From the NCBI GenBank assembly GCA_031431395.1, contig JANPDJ010000149.1, positions 1-26,039 of the forward strand: 26,039 nt of DNA, given 5' to 3'. Origin of the DNA: VGPE01 sp031431395 (GTDB taxonomy: Bacteria > Chloroflexota > Limnocylindria > Limnocylindrales > CSP1-4). Each line of letters opens with the position of its first letter. Positions within the stretch are counted from its first letter, which is position 1. The notes beneath the pieces are model-generated. The model ran no database searches and was not told the origin of the DNA. It saw nothing but the letters and a program-made list of their open reading frames with translations. The position numbers were made by a program, and so were the translations under genes. This document shows, piece after piece, positions 14,181-21,742 of the stretch.

Positions 14181-14826
14181 TCCCGGATTGGCCGGCCTGG
14201 GCCGGTTGTCGGACGGGCCGGACCACGGCGGCAGACGCTGTGTCCCGGCCACGGCGCGCGGACGGCTCGACCCGGGCCGCTTCGGCGCCGATTGATGGGC
14301 CCAGCTGTTCGCGGAGCTTCAGCAGCGCGCTTCTGACCCGGGTCTTGGCGGTGCCGAGCGGAATGCCCTCGCGCTCGGCAAGTTCCACGTGCGTGAGGCC
14401 GCCGAGGAACGCCAGCTCCAGGGCCCGCCGCTGGTCTGCTCCCAGTCGCGCGATGGCCTCGTAGAGCCGCTCGCGCCGAATGCCCAGCCAGACTTCGTCG
14501 TGGACGTCGTCCGGCGCCTCGCGCAGCTCGAGGTCCACGTCGGCCGTGCGGCGGGCGATCGCGGACTCGCGGCGGATCATGTCGATCGCCTTGTAGCGCG
14601 TCATGGTCAGCAGCCATGGCGCCAGCTTGCCGCGTGTCGCATCGAACTTGGCCGGATCCCGCCACACCGCCATGAGGGCGTCCTGTACGACCTCTTCGGC
14701 CATGCGCTCGTTCCGCGTGACGCGCAGGGCGACCCCGTGCATCGCGCCGCCGAACTGCGCGCTCAGGGTCTCGATCGCCTGCTCGTCGCGATTGGCAATC
14801 GCGGCGAGCAGTGCCGCATCCTCCAC
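14170..14826 (-). CDS. ECF-type RNA polymerase sigma factor (SigK-like)
   Basis: A 218-residue group IV sigma factor. Region 2 spans about 20-88 (AEEVVQDALMAVWRDPAKFD, then KLAPWLLTMTRYKAIDMIRR) and recognises the -10 element and core polymerase. Region 4 spans about 120-172 (LGADQRRALELAFLGGLTHVELAEREGIPLGTAKTRVRSALLKLRE) with the -35-binding helix-turn-helix. A 45-residue Arg/Ala-rich tail follows that most ECF factors lack. GTG at 14826 has GGGGG about 7 nt upstream. No anti-sigma factor with a membrane segment or H-x3-C-x2-C zinc motif is encoded next to it; the next sure gene is the cobalamin protein. Its neighbourhood (COG2907, DUF1365, CFA, MFS) resembles that of sigK in Mycobacterium and of rpoE-chrR regulons, so I assign it to this island's stress response. 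Confidence 0.93.
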   Translation of the reverse strand: MEDAALLAAIANRDEQAIETLSAQFGGAMHGVALRVTRNERMAEEVVQDALMAVWRDPAKFDATRGKLAPWLLTMTRYKAIDMIRRESAIARRTADVDLELREAPDDVHDEVWLGIRRERLYEAIARLGADQRRALELAFLGGLTHVELAEREGIPLGTAKTRVRSALLKLREQLGPSIGAEAARVEPSARRGRDTASAAVVRPVRQPAQAGQSGMAR

Positions 14827-14881
14827 GCGCTTGCCCCCATCCGTGCTGCTCCTCGCCGGTGAGACGACGAGGTGCGCTGCG

Positions 14882-14887
14882 AGTATA
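14882..14887 (-). promoter_or_regulatory. candidate -10 element for the sigma-B12-phr unit
   Basis: The minus strand reads TATACT (14887-14882), five of six matches to the vegetative -10, about 55 nt before the GTG start of the sigma gene. The -35 region at suitable spacing (CCGGGA or CGGGAC) is poor, so this could be an activator-dependent promoter or a chance match. Confidence 0.3.
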
Positions 14888-14981
14888 GGCAGACGTCCCG
14901 ATCGTCCCGGTTGGCGCTATCCATTGCCGCGTGTGCGAACATCAGCGGTCAACCCAATGGTGGGCTGAAGAGGGGGCGTCA

Positions 14982-16250
14982 GTGCTTGATCGGCTCGGGT
15001 GGAATGCGCTCTCCTACCGGCCGTTCCGCACGTTCTTCATTGCAAACTTCGCCGGCAATTCCTCCTGGTTCGTGTTCAACGCCGGGTTCGGCTGGTTCGT
15101 GTTCACCGCCACCGGCTCCGCCGCGATCGAAGGCCTCGCGTTCTTCATCGCCGGTCTCCCGTTCCTCCTGCTGACCCTGCACGCCGGCCTCCTGACGGAC
15201 CGGTTCGGGGCGCGGCGGCTCGTCGCGCTGTCATTCGCCCTGACGGGCATCTGCATGATCGCGCTGGGCGCACTCGCCCTGGTCCCCAACGCCCCACTCG
15301 CGCTGATCCTGGGCGTGGCCTTCCTGAGCGGCACCTTCCAGACGATCGGCGCGCCTGGGTACATCTCCATCGTCAACGACCTCGTGCCGCCGGGGGCGGT
15401 GTCGAGCGGCGTCGCCCTGAACTTCCTGGGGATCAGCATCGGCCGGATCGCGGGCGGGTTCATCGGGGGCTTGCTGGTTGCGACGTTCCCTCCGGCGTGG
15501 GCGCTTGTCGTCGCAGGGCTCCTGCAGGCGGGCCCGGCACTGCCGATCTGGCGCCTCCCAACCCGGCCGGTCGAGGTCGCCACCACCAGCAGCCGCGCCC
15601 TCATCCGGCCCCTGATCGAGGCGGCCGCCTACGGTCGGCGGTATCCCACGCTGGGCGTCATCCTCGTGATGTCCGCCGTCCCGGGCGCCCTGGGCCTCTC
15701 GTACAACTACCTGCTGCCGGTGGCCGCCGTTGACCTGGGCATCGGCGGCGGCGGCCTGGGATTGCTTCTGGCACTCGCGGGCGCCGGCGGCCTCGTGTCC
15801 GGCCTGCTCGCCGAGACCGTGATGCGCCGGTTCGGCCATGGGCGGGCCGTGCTCACGGGCCTTGGCGTATCCGCCGCGGGGATGCTGATCTTCGGCCTCT
15901 CGCCCAGCGTGGCGCTGTCCGTGGCCGCGATGCCGCTGATCGGCGCCGGGTTCATCCTCTACTCATCGGCCAGTCTGACGCTCATCCAGGCGCTGGCCCC
16001 CAGCGTGGTGCGCGGCCGCCTGACGGCCCTGTTCGCCCTCCTCTACTGGGGACTGATGCCCATCGGCGGTCTCGTGGGCGGCATCGTCGCAGAGGTGGCT
16101 GGATCGCGAGCCGCGTTCGCCGGCGCCGGCCTCCTCATCCTCGGGACAGCGCTGGGGGCCGTGCTGCTGCGGCGGCAGATCGCCACGCTGCGCGTGGATC
16201 GCGACGGAACCACGTTCGCCGACGGGGTGGCGGTGGACCTGGCCGCGTAG
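14982..16250 (+). CDS. MFS transporter (MFS_3 / EntS-like exporter)
   Basis: A 422-residue major-facilitator protein with about 12 hydrophobic segments. It begins with the short cytoplasmic lead VLDRLGWNALSYRPFRTFFIAN typical of the MFS_3 group. Motif A between TM2 and TM3 reads GLLTDRFGARRLV. The family exports siderophores, drugs or other small molecules by proton antiport. GTG at 14982 has GAGGGGG 6-7 nt upstream; longer readings to 14931 lack support. It is divergent from the ECF sigma gene (155 nt between starts) and converges on glnN with a shared terminator. MFS genes occur in related sigma-controlled light or singlet-oxygen gene sets, so co-regulation is plausible. The substrate cannot be read from the sequence. 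Confidence 0.88.
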   Translation: MLDRLGWNALSYRPFRTFFIANFAGNSSWFVFNAGFGWFVFTATGSAAIEGLAFFIAGLPFLLLTLHAGLLTDRFGARRLVALSFALTGICMIALGALALVPNAPLALILGVAFLSGTFQTIGAPGYISIVNDLVPPGAVSSGVALNFLGISIGRIAGGFIGGLLVATFPPAWALVVAGLLQAGPALPIWRLPTRPVEVATTSSRALIRPLIEAAAYGRRYPTLGVILVMSAVPGALGLSYNYLLPVAAVDLGIGGGGLGLLLALAGAGGLVSGLLAETVMRRFGHGRAVLTGLGVSAAGMLIFGLSPSVALSVAAMPLIGAGFILYSSASLTLIQALAPSVVRGRLTALFALLYWGLMPIGGLVGGIVAEVAGSRAAFAGAGLLILGTALGAVLLRRQIATLRVDRDGTTFADGVAVDLAA

Positions 16251-16291
16251 CGGTCGAGACCGGCCGACAAACCGCCCGCCACCGAAACGGA

Positions 16292-16318
16292 AGCGCCCCC
16301 GGGGTGGCCGGGGGCGCT
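16292..16318. terminator. bidirectional terminator between MFS gene and glnN
   Basis: AGCGCCCCCGG (16292-16302) and CCGGGGGCGCT (16308-16318) form a perfect 11-bp stem with a 5-nt loop. It lies between the convergent stops at 16250 and 16338 and would serve both strands. No strong T-run is visible on either side, so it may depend on stem strength. Confidence 0.65.
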
Positions 16319-16337
16319 CCGCGGAACGTCAGGACCG

Positions 16338-18482
16338 TCAGTACTGGAACAGGAGTTCGCGGTACTTCGGCAGCGGCCAGAGATCGTCGGCGACGATCGT
16401 TTCGAGCTGGTCGGCGGCCACCCGGAGCGCGTTCTGCGCCGGGATCACCGCGTCCACGAACGCATGCGCCTCGGCCTGCACGGAGGTCGCCATATGGGCG
16501 CCGTGCTGTGCGTGCTCCAGGTCCTCGATGGACTGGACGAGCCCGTCCGTGAGACCGGCAACCCTCGCGGCCAGCGCGCCGACGCCCTTCGACGCCGACC
16601 CGCCGGAGAGCTGGCCCAGGTATCGCACGGCCGCAGGCAGGATCTGCGTCCGGGCGATGTCCAGGGCGCAGTTCGCCTCGATGGCCTGGACCTTGACGTA
16701 GCGCTCCCACGCGATGTCGTGGCGGGCGGCAAGCTCACGGTCGGAGAGGACCCCGAACTTCGAGAAGAGTGCCCGGGCCTTGGCCGTGGCGAGTGCGGGC
16801 AGCGAATCGGGCGTGGTCTTGTTGTTCGGGAGCCCGCGGCGCGCAGCCTCGGCGTGCCACTCTTCCGAGTAGCCGTTGCCCTCGAACAGGACCTGCTTGT
16901 TCGCCTTGACGATGGCCGAGAGGATCGTCGTCAGCCCGTCGAAATCGCCCTGCGGGAGTTTCTCCAGGTCGTCGGCAAGCTGTTCCATCGAGTCGGCCAC
17001 GGCGGTGTTGAGGACCGTCTGCGGCCAGTAGATGGGCACGGACGAACCGACGGCCCGGAACTCGAACTTGTTGCCCGTGAACGCGAAGGGTGAGGTCCGG
17101 TTGCGGTCCGTCGCGTCCCGCGGCAGTGCCGGAAGCGAGTCAACCCCGAGGTCGAGGTGGCCGCCCTTCTTCGATCGGGAGGCCGGGCCCTGCTCGAGCT
17201 GGCTGATCACGTCCTCCAGCTGCGAGCCGAGGAAGACCGACATGATCGCCGGCGGTGCCTCGTTGGCGCCCAGCCGGTGATCGTTTCCGGCGTCGGCGAT
17301 GCTCGCCCTCAGCAGGTCCGCGTGGACGTTGACCCCGCGGATCACGGCCAGCAGGACCGCGAGGAACTGCGCGTTCGCATCCGGGTCGTGTCCGGGGTCG
17401 AGCAGGTTCTCGCCCTCGTCGGTCGACATGGACCAGTTGTTGTGCTTGCCCGACCCGTTGATGCCGGCAAACGGCTTCTCGTGGATGAGCAGCATGAGGC
17501 CGTGCTGATGGGCGATCCGCCGCATCAGGGCCATGACGACCATGTTGTGGTCGGATCCCACCGAGGTCGGCTCGTACACGGGCGCCATCTCGAACTGGCC
17601 GGGCGCCACCTCGTTGTGCCGCGTCTTGGCGGGAATGCCGAGGCGCCAGAGCTCTCGGTCGAGGTCCATCATGAAGGCGAGGATGCGTTCGCGGATGGGG
17701 CCGAAGTACTGGTCCTCCAGCTCCTGGCCCTTGGGCGAGGGGGCGCCGAACAGCGTCCGCCCGGTCAGGAGGAGGTCCGGCCGCTGCTCGGCCAGGCGCC
17801 GGTCGATGAGGAAGTACTCCTGCTCCGGGCCGATGTTCGTGAACACGCGGCCTGCGGTCGCGTTGCCGAACCAGCGGAGGACGCGCAGTGCCTGCTTGCC
17901 CAGCGCCTCCTGCGAGCGCAGGAGCGGGATCTTGTGGTCGAGCGCCTCGCCGGTGAACGAGACATACGCGGTGGGGATCGTGAGCGTGACGCCGTTCGGT
18001 TCCACCTGGAGGAAGATCGGCGAGGTCACGTCCCACGCGGTGTAGCCGCGAGCCTCGAAGGTCGCGCGGATCCCGCCTGACGGGAACGAGCTCGCGTCGG
18101 GCTCTCCCTGGAGGAGGTTCTTACCCGAGAACTCTGCGACCGTCTCGCCTTCGCCGGCCGGCGTGAGGAACGAGTCGTGCTTCTCCGCCGTAGAGCCCGT
18201 CATCGGCACGAACCAGTGCGTGTAGTGGGTGGCGCCGTGGGTCATCGCCCACTCTTTCACGCCGTGGGCGACGGCATCCACGATGGCCGGGTCGAATGGC
18301 TCGAGGCCGTCGATGGAGCGGCGGAGCTTCTGGAAAATGGGCTTCGCGAGGTATTGCCGCTGCGCGGTCTCGCCGAACACGTACTGGCCGTAGATCTCGG
18401 CGCCGGCGTGTTCGAGGTACTTCTGGGTGGACGCGACCCTGTGGTTGGCGATCGTTGCGATGGCGGTCTGTCGGGCGGTCAT
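16338..18482 (-). CDS. glnN: glutamine synthetase type III
   Basis: A 714-residue GSIII, which makes glutamine from glutamate, ammonia and ATP as a large cytosolic oligomer. The GSIII N-terminal part includes YVFGETAQRQYLAKPIFQKL and THYTHWFVPMTG. The catalytic core has FTNIGPEQEYFLID, KTRHNEVAPGQFEMAPVYE, GINGSGKHNNWSMST (ATP and glutamate site) and FEFRAVGSSVPIYWPQTVLN. The long C-terminal helical domain ends PLPKYRELLFQY. The length is typical of the family (about 700-730). The frame is open to 18791, but ATG at 18482 with AGGAG just upstream begins the conserved region. It follows glnA by 67 nt on the same strand, so the two enzymes appear co-transcribed. GSIII is often induced under nitrogen limitation. 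Confidence 0.95.
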   Translation of the reverse strand: MTARQTAIATIANHRVASTQKYLEHAGAEIYGQYVFGETAQRQYLAKPIFQKLRRSIDGLEPFDPAIVDAVAHGVKEWAMTHGATHYTHWFVPMTGSTAEKHDSFLTPAGEGETVAEFSGKNLLQGEPDASSFPSGGIRATFEARGYTAWDVTSPIFLQVEPNGVTLTIPTAYVSFTGEALDHKIPLLRSQEALGKQALRVLRWFGNATAGRVFTNIGPEQEYFLIDRRLAEQRPDLLLTGRTLFGAPSPKGQELEDQYFGPIRERILAFMMDLDRELWRLGIPAKTRHNEVAPGQFEMAPVYEPTSVGSDHNMVVMALMRRIAHQHGLMLLIHEKPFAGINGSGKHNNWSMSTDEGENLLDPGHDPDANAQFLAVLLAVIRGVNVHADLLRASIADAGNDHRLGANEAPPAIMSVFLGSQLEDVISQLEQGPASRSKKGGHLDLGVDSLPALPRDATDRNRTSPFAFTGNKFEFRAVGSSVPIYWPQTVLNTAVADSMEQLADDLEKLPQGDFDGLTTILSAIVKANKQVLFEGNGYSEEWHAEAARRGLPNNKTTPDSLPALATAKARALFSKFGVLSDRELAARHDIAWERYVKVQAIEANCALDIARTQILPAAVRYLGQLSGGSASKGVGALAARVAGLTDGLVQSIEDLEHAQHGAHMATSVQAEAHAFVDAVIPAQNALRVAADQLETIVADDLWPLPKYRELLFQY

Positions 18483-18549
18483 GGGTCTCCTGCCGGCGGG
18501 GCGGCTGCTCCTGGTTTGCGGGCCGGCCGGGTGAACCGGCCCGAACGAT

Positions 18550-19935
18550 CTAGAAGGCTTCGAGGTAGCGGTCCAGTTCCCAGCCGCTGACCTGGGTGCG
18601 GTACTCGTCCCACTCCGCGCGCTTCGCATCGACGAAGTGGTTGTAGACGTGGTCGCCCAGGGCGTCGCGGATGACGCTGTCCTTCTCCAGTTCGTCCAGT
18701 GCCTCGCCGAGCGTGCCCGGCAACTCGCGGATGTTGTGCGCGGCGATCTGTGCCGCGTCCATCTCGAAGAGGCTCTCCTCGACCGGATCACCCAGCTGGA
18801 GGTTCTTCTCCACGCCGTCGAGGCCGGCCGCGATCATCGCCGCGAACGCGAGGTAGGTATTGGACGATGGATCCGGACAGCGGACCTCGAGCCGCGTGGC
18901 CTCGATGGACTTGCCGGGCGACACCATGGGCACGCGGATCAGCGCCGACCGGTTGGTGCGGCCCCACGTGAGGTACGTGGGGGCCTCGTAGCCCGGGACC
19001 AGCCGCTTGTAGCTGTTCACGAGCGGAGCGAGCACAGCGCTCATCCCGCGGGCGTGCGCCAGGATCCCGGCCGCATAGGAACGCGCGAGGTCCGACAGGC
19101 CGTACTTCGAGTTCACGTCGGCGAAGGCGTTCCGCTCCTCCGCGATGGAATACAGGCTCTGGTGCGTGTGCATGCCCGAGCCGTTGATGCCGTGGATGGG
19201 CTTGGGCATGAACGTCGCGTACAGGCCGTGCTGCTGCGCGATCGCCTTCAGCGCGAACTTGAAGGTGATCGCGTTGTCGGCCGTCCGGAGCGCATCCGAA
19301 TACTCGAAGTCGATCTCGTGCTGGCCGGCCGCGACCTCGTGATGCGCCGCCTCCACCTTGATCCCGAACGCCTCCAGGGCATCAACCATGTCCTGGCGGA
19401 CTTCCTGGGCGAGGTCCGTGGAGAAGTCGAAATAGCCGGCCTGATCGTGCGGCAGCGGCGCGATCCGGCCGTTCTCGTCTCGCCGGAAGAGAAAGAACTC
19501 CAATTCCGGGCCGGTGTTGACGATATAGCCCAGCTTTCGCGCCCGCTCCACCTGCCGGCGGAGGACGGCCCGCGGATCGCCCACGAACGGCTCGCCCCGT
19601 GGCGTGTACACGTCGCAGATCACGCGCGCCGTGCCCCGGGGCCCGGAGGCCTTCTGCCACGGGATCTCGACGAACGTGCTCATGTCCGGCATGAGGTACT
19701 GGTCGCTCTCCGCAATCCGCGTGAAGCCCTCGATTGAGCTTCCATCGAACCACGTCCCGTGGCGGACGCTGTCCTCCAGGCGGTCGATGGGGATCGTGAC
19801 GGCCTTGACGTGGCCAATGATGTCCGTGAACTGCAGCTGGACGAACCGGATCCCACTCGCTCTCGCCCGCCCGATCTCGTCGATCCGGTCCTCGCCCCCC
19901 GCAGTGTCCACCGATCCGACCCCCTGTTCGATCAT
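18550..19935 (-). CDS. glnA: glutamine synthetase type I (alpha-like)
   Basis: A 461-residue GSI, the main ammonia-assimilating enzyme, normally a dodecamer. Visible motifs are WFDGSSIEGF (62-71), NTGPELEFFLF, HHEVAAGQHEIDFEY, GINGSGMHTHQSL, and the Arg-rich substrate segment GRTNRSALIRVPM followed by EVRCPDPSSNTYLAFA. The NLYDLPPEE-type adenylylation loop of GSI-beta is absent. Together with the short C-terminus ending DRYLEAF, this points to GSI-alpha, which is usually feedback-inhibited rather than adenylylated. ATG at 19935 has no good ribosome-binding site. GTG at 19911 (VDTAGGEDR), preceded by AGGGGG about 9 nt away, is a serious alternative that shortens the protein by eight residues. 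It lies 136 nt after the PucR-type regulator on the same strand and is followed by glnN. Confidence 0.94.
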   Translation of the reverse strand: MIEQGVGSVDTAGGEDRIDEIGRARASGIRFVQLQFTDIIGHVKAVTIPIDRLEDSVRHGTWFDGSSIEGFTRIAESDQYLMPDMSTFVEIPWQKASGPRGTARVICDVYTPRGEPFVGDPRAVLRRQVERARKLGYIVNTGPELEFFLFRRDENGRIAPLPHDQAGYFDFSTDLAQEVRQDMVDALEAFGIKVEAAHHEVAAGQHEIDFEYSDALRTADNAITFKFALKAIAQQHGLYATFMPKPIHGINGSGMHTHQSLYSIAEERNAFADVNSKYGLSDLARSYAAGILAHARGMSAVLAPLVNSYKRLVPGYEAPTYLTWGRTNRSALIRVPMVSPGKSIEATRLEVRCPDPSSNTYLAFAAMIAAGLDGVEKNLQLGDPVEESLFEMDAAQIAAHNIRELPGTLGEALDELEKDSVIRDALGDHVYNHFVDAKRAEWDEYRTQVSGWELDRYLEAF

Positions 19936-19942
19936 CGGGCCA
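19922..19942. repeat. 21-bp near-identical repeat, copy 2 (glnA start)
   Basis: Partner of 14160-14180, with one mismatch. The mismatched base is the first base of the annotated glnA ATG, and the AGGGG at its end could be the ribosome-binding site for the GTG start just downstream. Confidence 0.7.
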
Positions 19943-20049
19943 ACCGTGGCGCCCGTTCGGCGGCTCTCGGTCCATTTCTTGTGCCCACTGCACGAAAACG
20001 GAAGTGCCGGCCGGTTACGCCTGTCAGTCTAACCTGCGCGTACGAACCT

Positions 20050-20064
20050 ACTGGCGGAACCAGT
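20050..20064. promoter_or_regulatory. operator-like inverted repeat upstream of glnA
   Basis: ACTGG-cggaa-CCAGT is a perfect 5-bp inverted repeat with a 5-nt spacer, in the 136-nt gap between the pucR-type gene and glnA. It lies about 115 nt upstream of the glnA ATG. It could be a regulator-binding site, or a weak stem-loop closing the regulator's message. Confidence 0.3.
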
Positions 20065-20071
20065 GGCAATG

Positions 20072-21730
20072 TTATTGGTCAGATTGCACAAGTCTGACGG
20101 CGATCGCGACCGGGAGCCGGACGGCGGGATCCGCGAGACGCCAGCCGGTGAGTTGTTCGATCCGGTGGATCCGGTAGGCAAGCGTGTTGCGGTGGATGCC
20201 GAGCGAAGCCGCCGCCTCCGCGAGCCCCGGCTGCTCCAGGACGGCGCTCAGCGTGGCGAGCCGTTCGCGCCGTGCGTCCGCACTGCCGCCAAGGAGCGGT
20301 TCGAGGAGGGCGCGCGCGTGCCGCGACCCTTCGGGGAGGTTCCGGAGCGACGTCATGAGCCGGTAGGCCGGCAGCCGATCGGCTCGCGCAACGCGGGGCG
20401 GGTCGGGCAGCAATTCCACCGCCTCCAGCGTGGCGCGTGCCTCGGCCTCGGCGACCGGCCGTTCCGCCGGGTCGGCGAACGGTCGCGAAACCGCGACCGG
20501 GCGGTCCAGCAGGTCCGCCACCTTGGCCGCCAGCGGAATTACTTCGGCGCCGAAGTTTGTTGCCGAAGGAGTCGTGTCCGGGGCGCCCGGTCGCCCCACC
20601 GCGAGCACGAGTCGCAGTTCGAGGCTCTCGACGTCACCCCGCAGGGCCAGACGGCGGGGTGGCGCGATGACCCGCAGCCGTGAGCGGATTTCCTCGCGTA
20701 CCTCGATGGAGGTACCCGGTCCGGCGCCCGGGGCGACCTGGCGCGCGACAAGCATCACCCACGGGGGGCCCTCGGCCGGGAGCGGTTCGGCCCGCCGGCC
20801 GCTGTCCTGGGCGCGGCGCACTGCGTCGGCTCGCGCCATCTCGAGGGCAATCAGGCGGCCGACACGGGGACCCACCACGCGCTCGAGATCGGTGGCGGGA
20901 CGATCGCCCAGCAGCACGAGCCGGCCGGCACCCTGCAGGCGGGTGACCGGGCCGACGACGGCCGAGGCTGAGCCCATGGCCGCGGCAAGGCCTGCGGCCG
21001 AGGCGGGGCCAGTGGAAGCGGCCAGACCTGAGTCCGCAGCGCCCGGCGCCACTGCCGAGGGCCGATCGCCGACGATGCCAGGAGCGGCCGGCAGGGCAAT
21101 GCGAAGCGCCGCACTCCGGGAACCGCCCAGGTACGCGCCGACTGCGGCTGCAGCGCCGGGCGTCCGATCCGGTGCGTGGACGGCCACGACTTCACCACGC
21201 CGGCCTTCGAGCGCCACCGCCCGGCCCAGGAACCCCCCGATGGCCGCGATGAGCGCGCTCACGTCGCCGGTCCCCAGGGCCACCTCCTCCAGGAGGGCCT
21301 CCAGGAGGCCGGCCTGGTGCTCCAGTTCCGCCCGGCGGTTCACCAGGAAGCTGATGATGCTGCGCTCGAGCTGGTTCGGGTCCAGCCGCCCCGCCCTGAG
21401 TGCGGGCAGCCCGGCCGCGATGGCCGACACGCCGAGAGCCTCCACGGCATCGTGGGGACCGTCGCCCTCCACGACGAGAATCCCCGCGCACCGCGCCGCG
21501 GCAAGGGCTTCGATGAGCGCGTCGGTTTCCGCGGCCCCCGGGGCGACGCTCGCGAGGGCGGACGCCGGGATGATCGCAACGTCTCCCGGATCCAGCGCAT
21601 CGAAGGCCGGCACGCGCGCCTTCAGCACGCGGACCCAGCCCACCTCGCGCTCCAACTGGGCGGCGTCGGGCGCGGCCAGTGGCACGGCGGCCGGCAGGAT
21701 GGCCGCCCAGAGGTCACCGAACGTCGCCAC
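20072..21730 (-). CDS. PucR/CdaR-family transcriptional regulator
   Basis: A 552-residue cytosolic regulator. The N-terminal PucR-like ligand domain covers about 1-130 (EREVGWVRVLKARVPAFDAL, GDVAIIPASAL). A central region of about 300 residues follows, containing a low-complexity Ala/Gly/Ser insert encoded around 20930-21080. The C-terminal HTH_30 domain reads LAEAAASLGIHRNTLAYRIHRIEQLTGW (about 503-530), the hallmark of PucR, CdaR and related activators. PucR controls purine catabolism in Bacillus, and other members sense sugar acids or nitrogen compounds. GTG at 21730 lies 12 nt after the resB stop. The gene precedes glnA-glnN on the same strand, so control of ammonia assimilation or of purine nitrogen use is likely, but the ligand is unknown. 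Confidence 0.88.
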   Translation of the reverse strand: MATFGDLWAAILPAAVPLAAPDAAQLEREVGWVRVLKARVPAFDALDPGDVAIIPASALASVAPGAAETDALIEALAAARCAGILVVEGDGPHDAVEALGVSAIAAGLPALRAGRLDPNQLERSIISFLVNRRAELEHQAGLLEALLEEVALGTGDVSALIAAIGGFLGRAVALEGRRGEVVAVHAPDRTPGAAAAVGAYLGGSRSAALRIALPAAPGIVGDRPSAVAPGAADSGLAASTGPASAAGLAAAMGSASAVVGPVTRLQGAGRLVLLGDRPATDLERVVGPRVGRLIALEMARADAVRRAQDSGRRAEPLPAEGPPWVMLVARQVAPGAGPGTSIEVREEIRSRLRVIAPPRRLALRGDVESLELRLVLAVGRPGAPDTTPSATNFGAEVIPLAAKVADLLDRPVAVSRPFADPAERPVAEAEARATLEAVELLPDPPRVARADRLPAYRLMTSLRNLPEGSRHARALLEPLLGGSADARRERLATLSAVLEQPGLAEAAASLGIHRNTLAYRIHRIEQLTGWRLADPAVRLPVAIAVRLVQSDQ

Positions 21731-21742
21731 GGCCTGCCGCGA

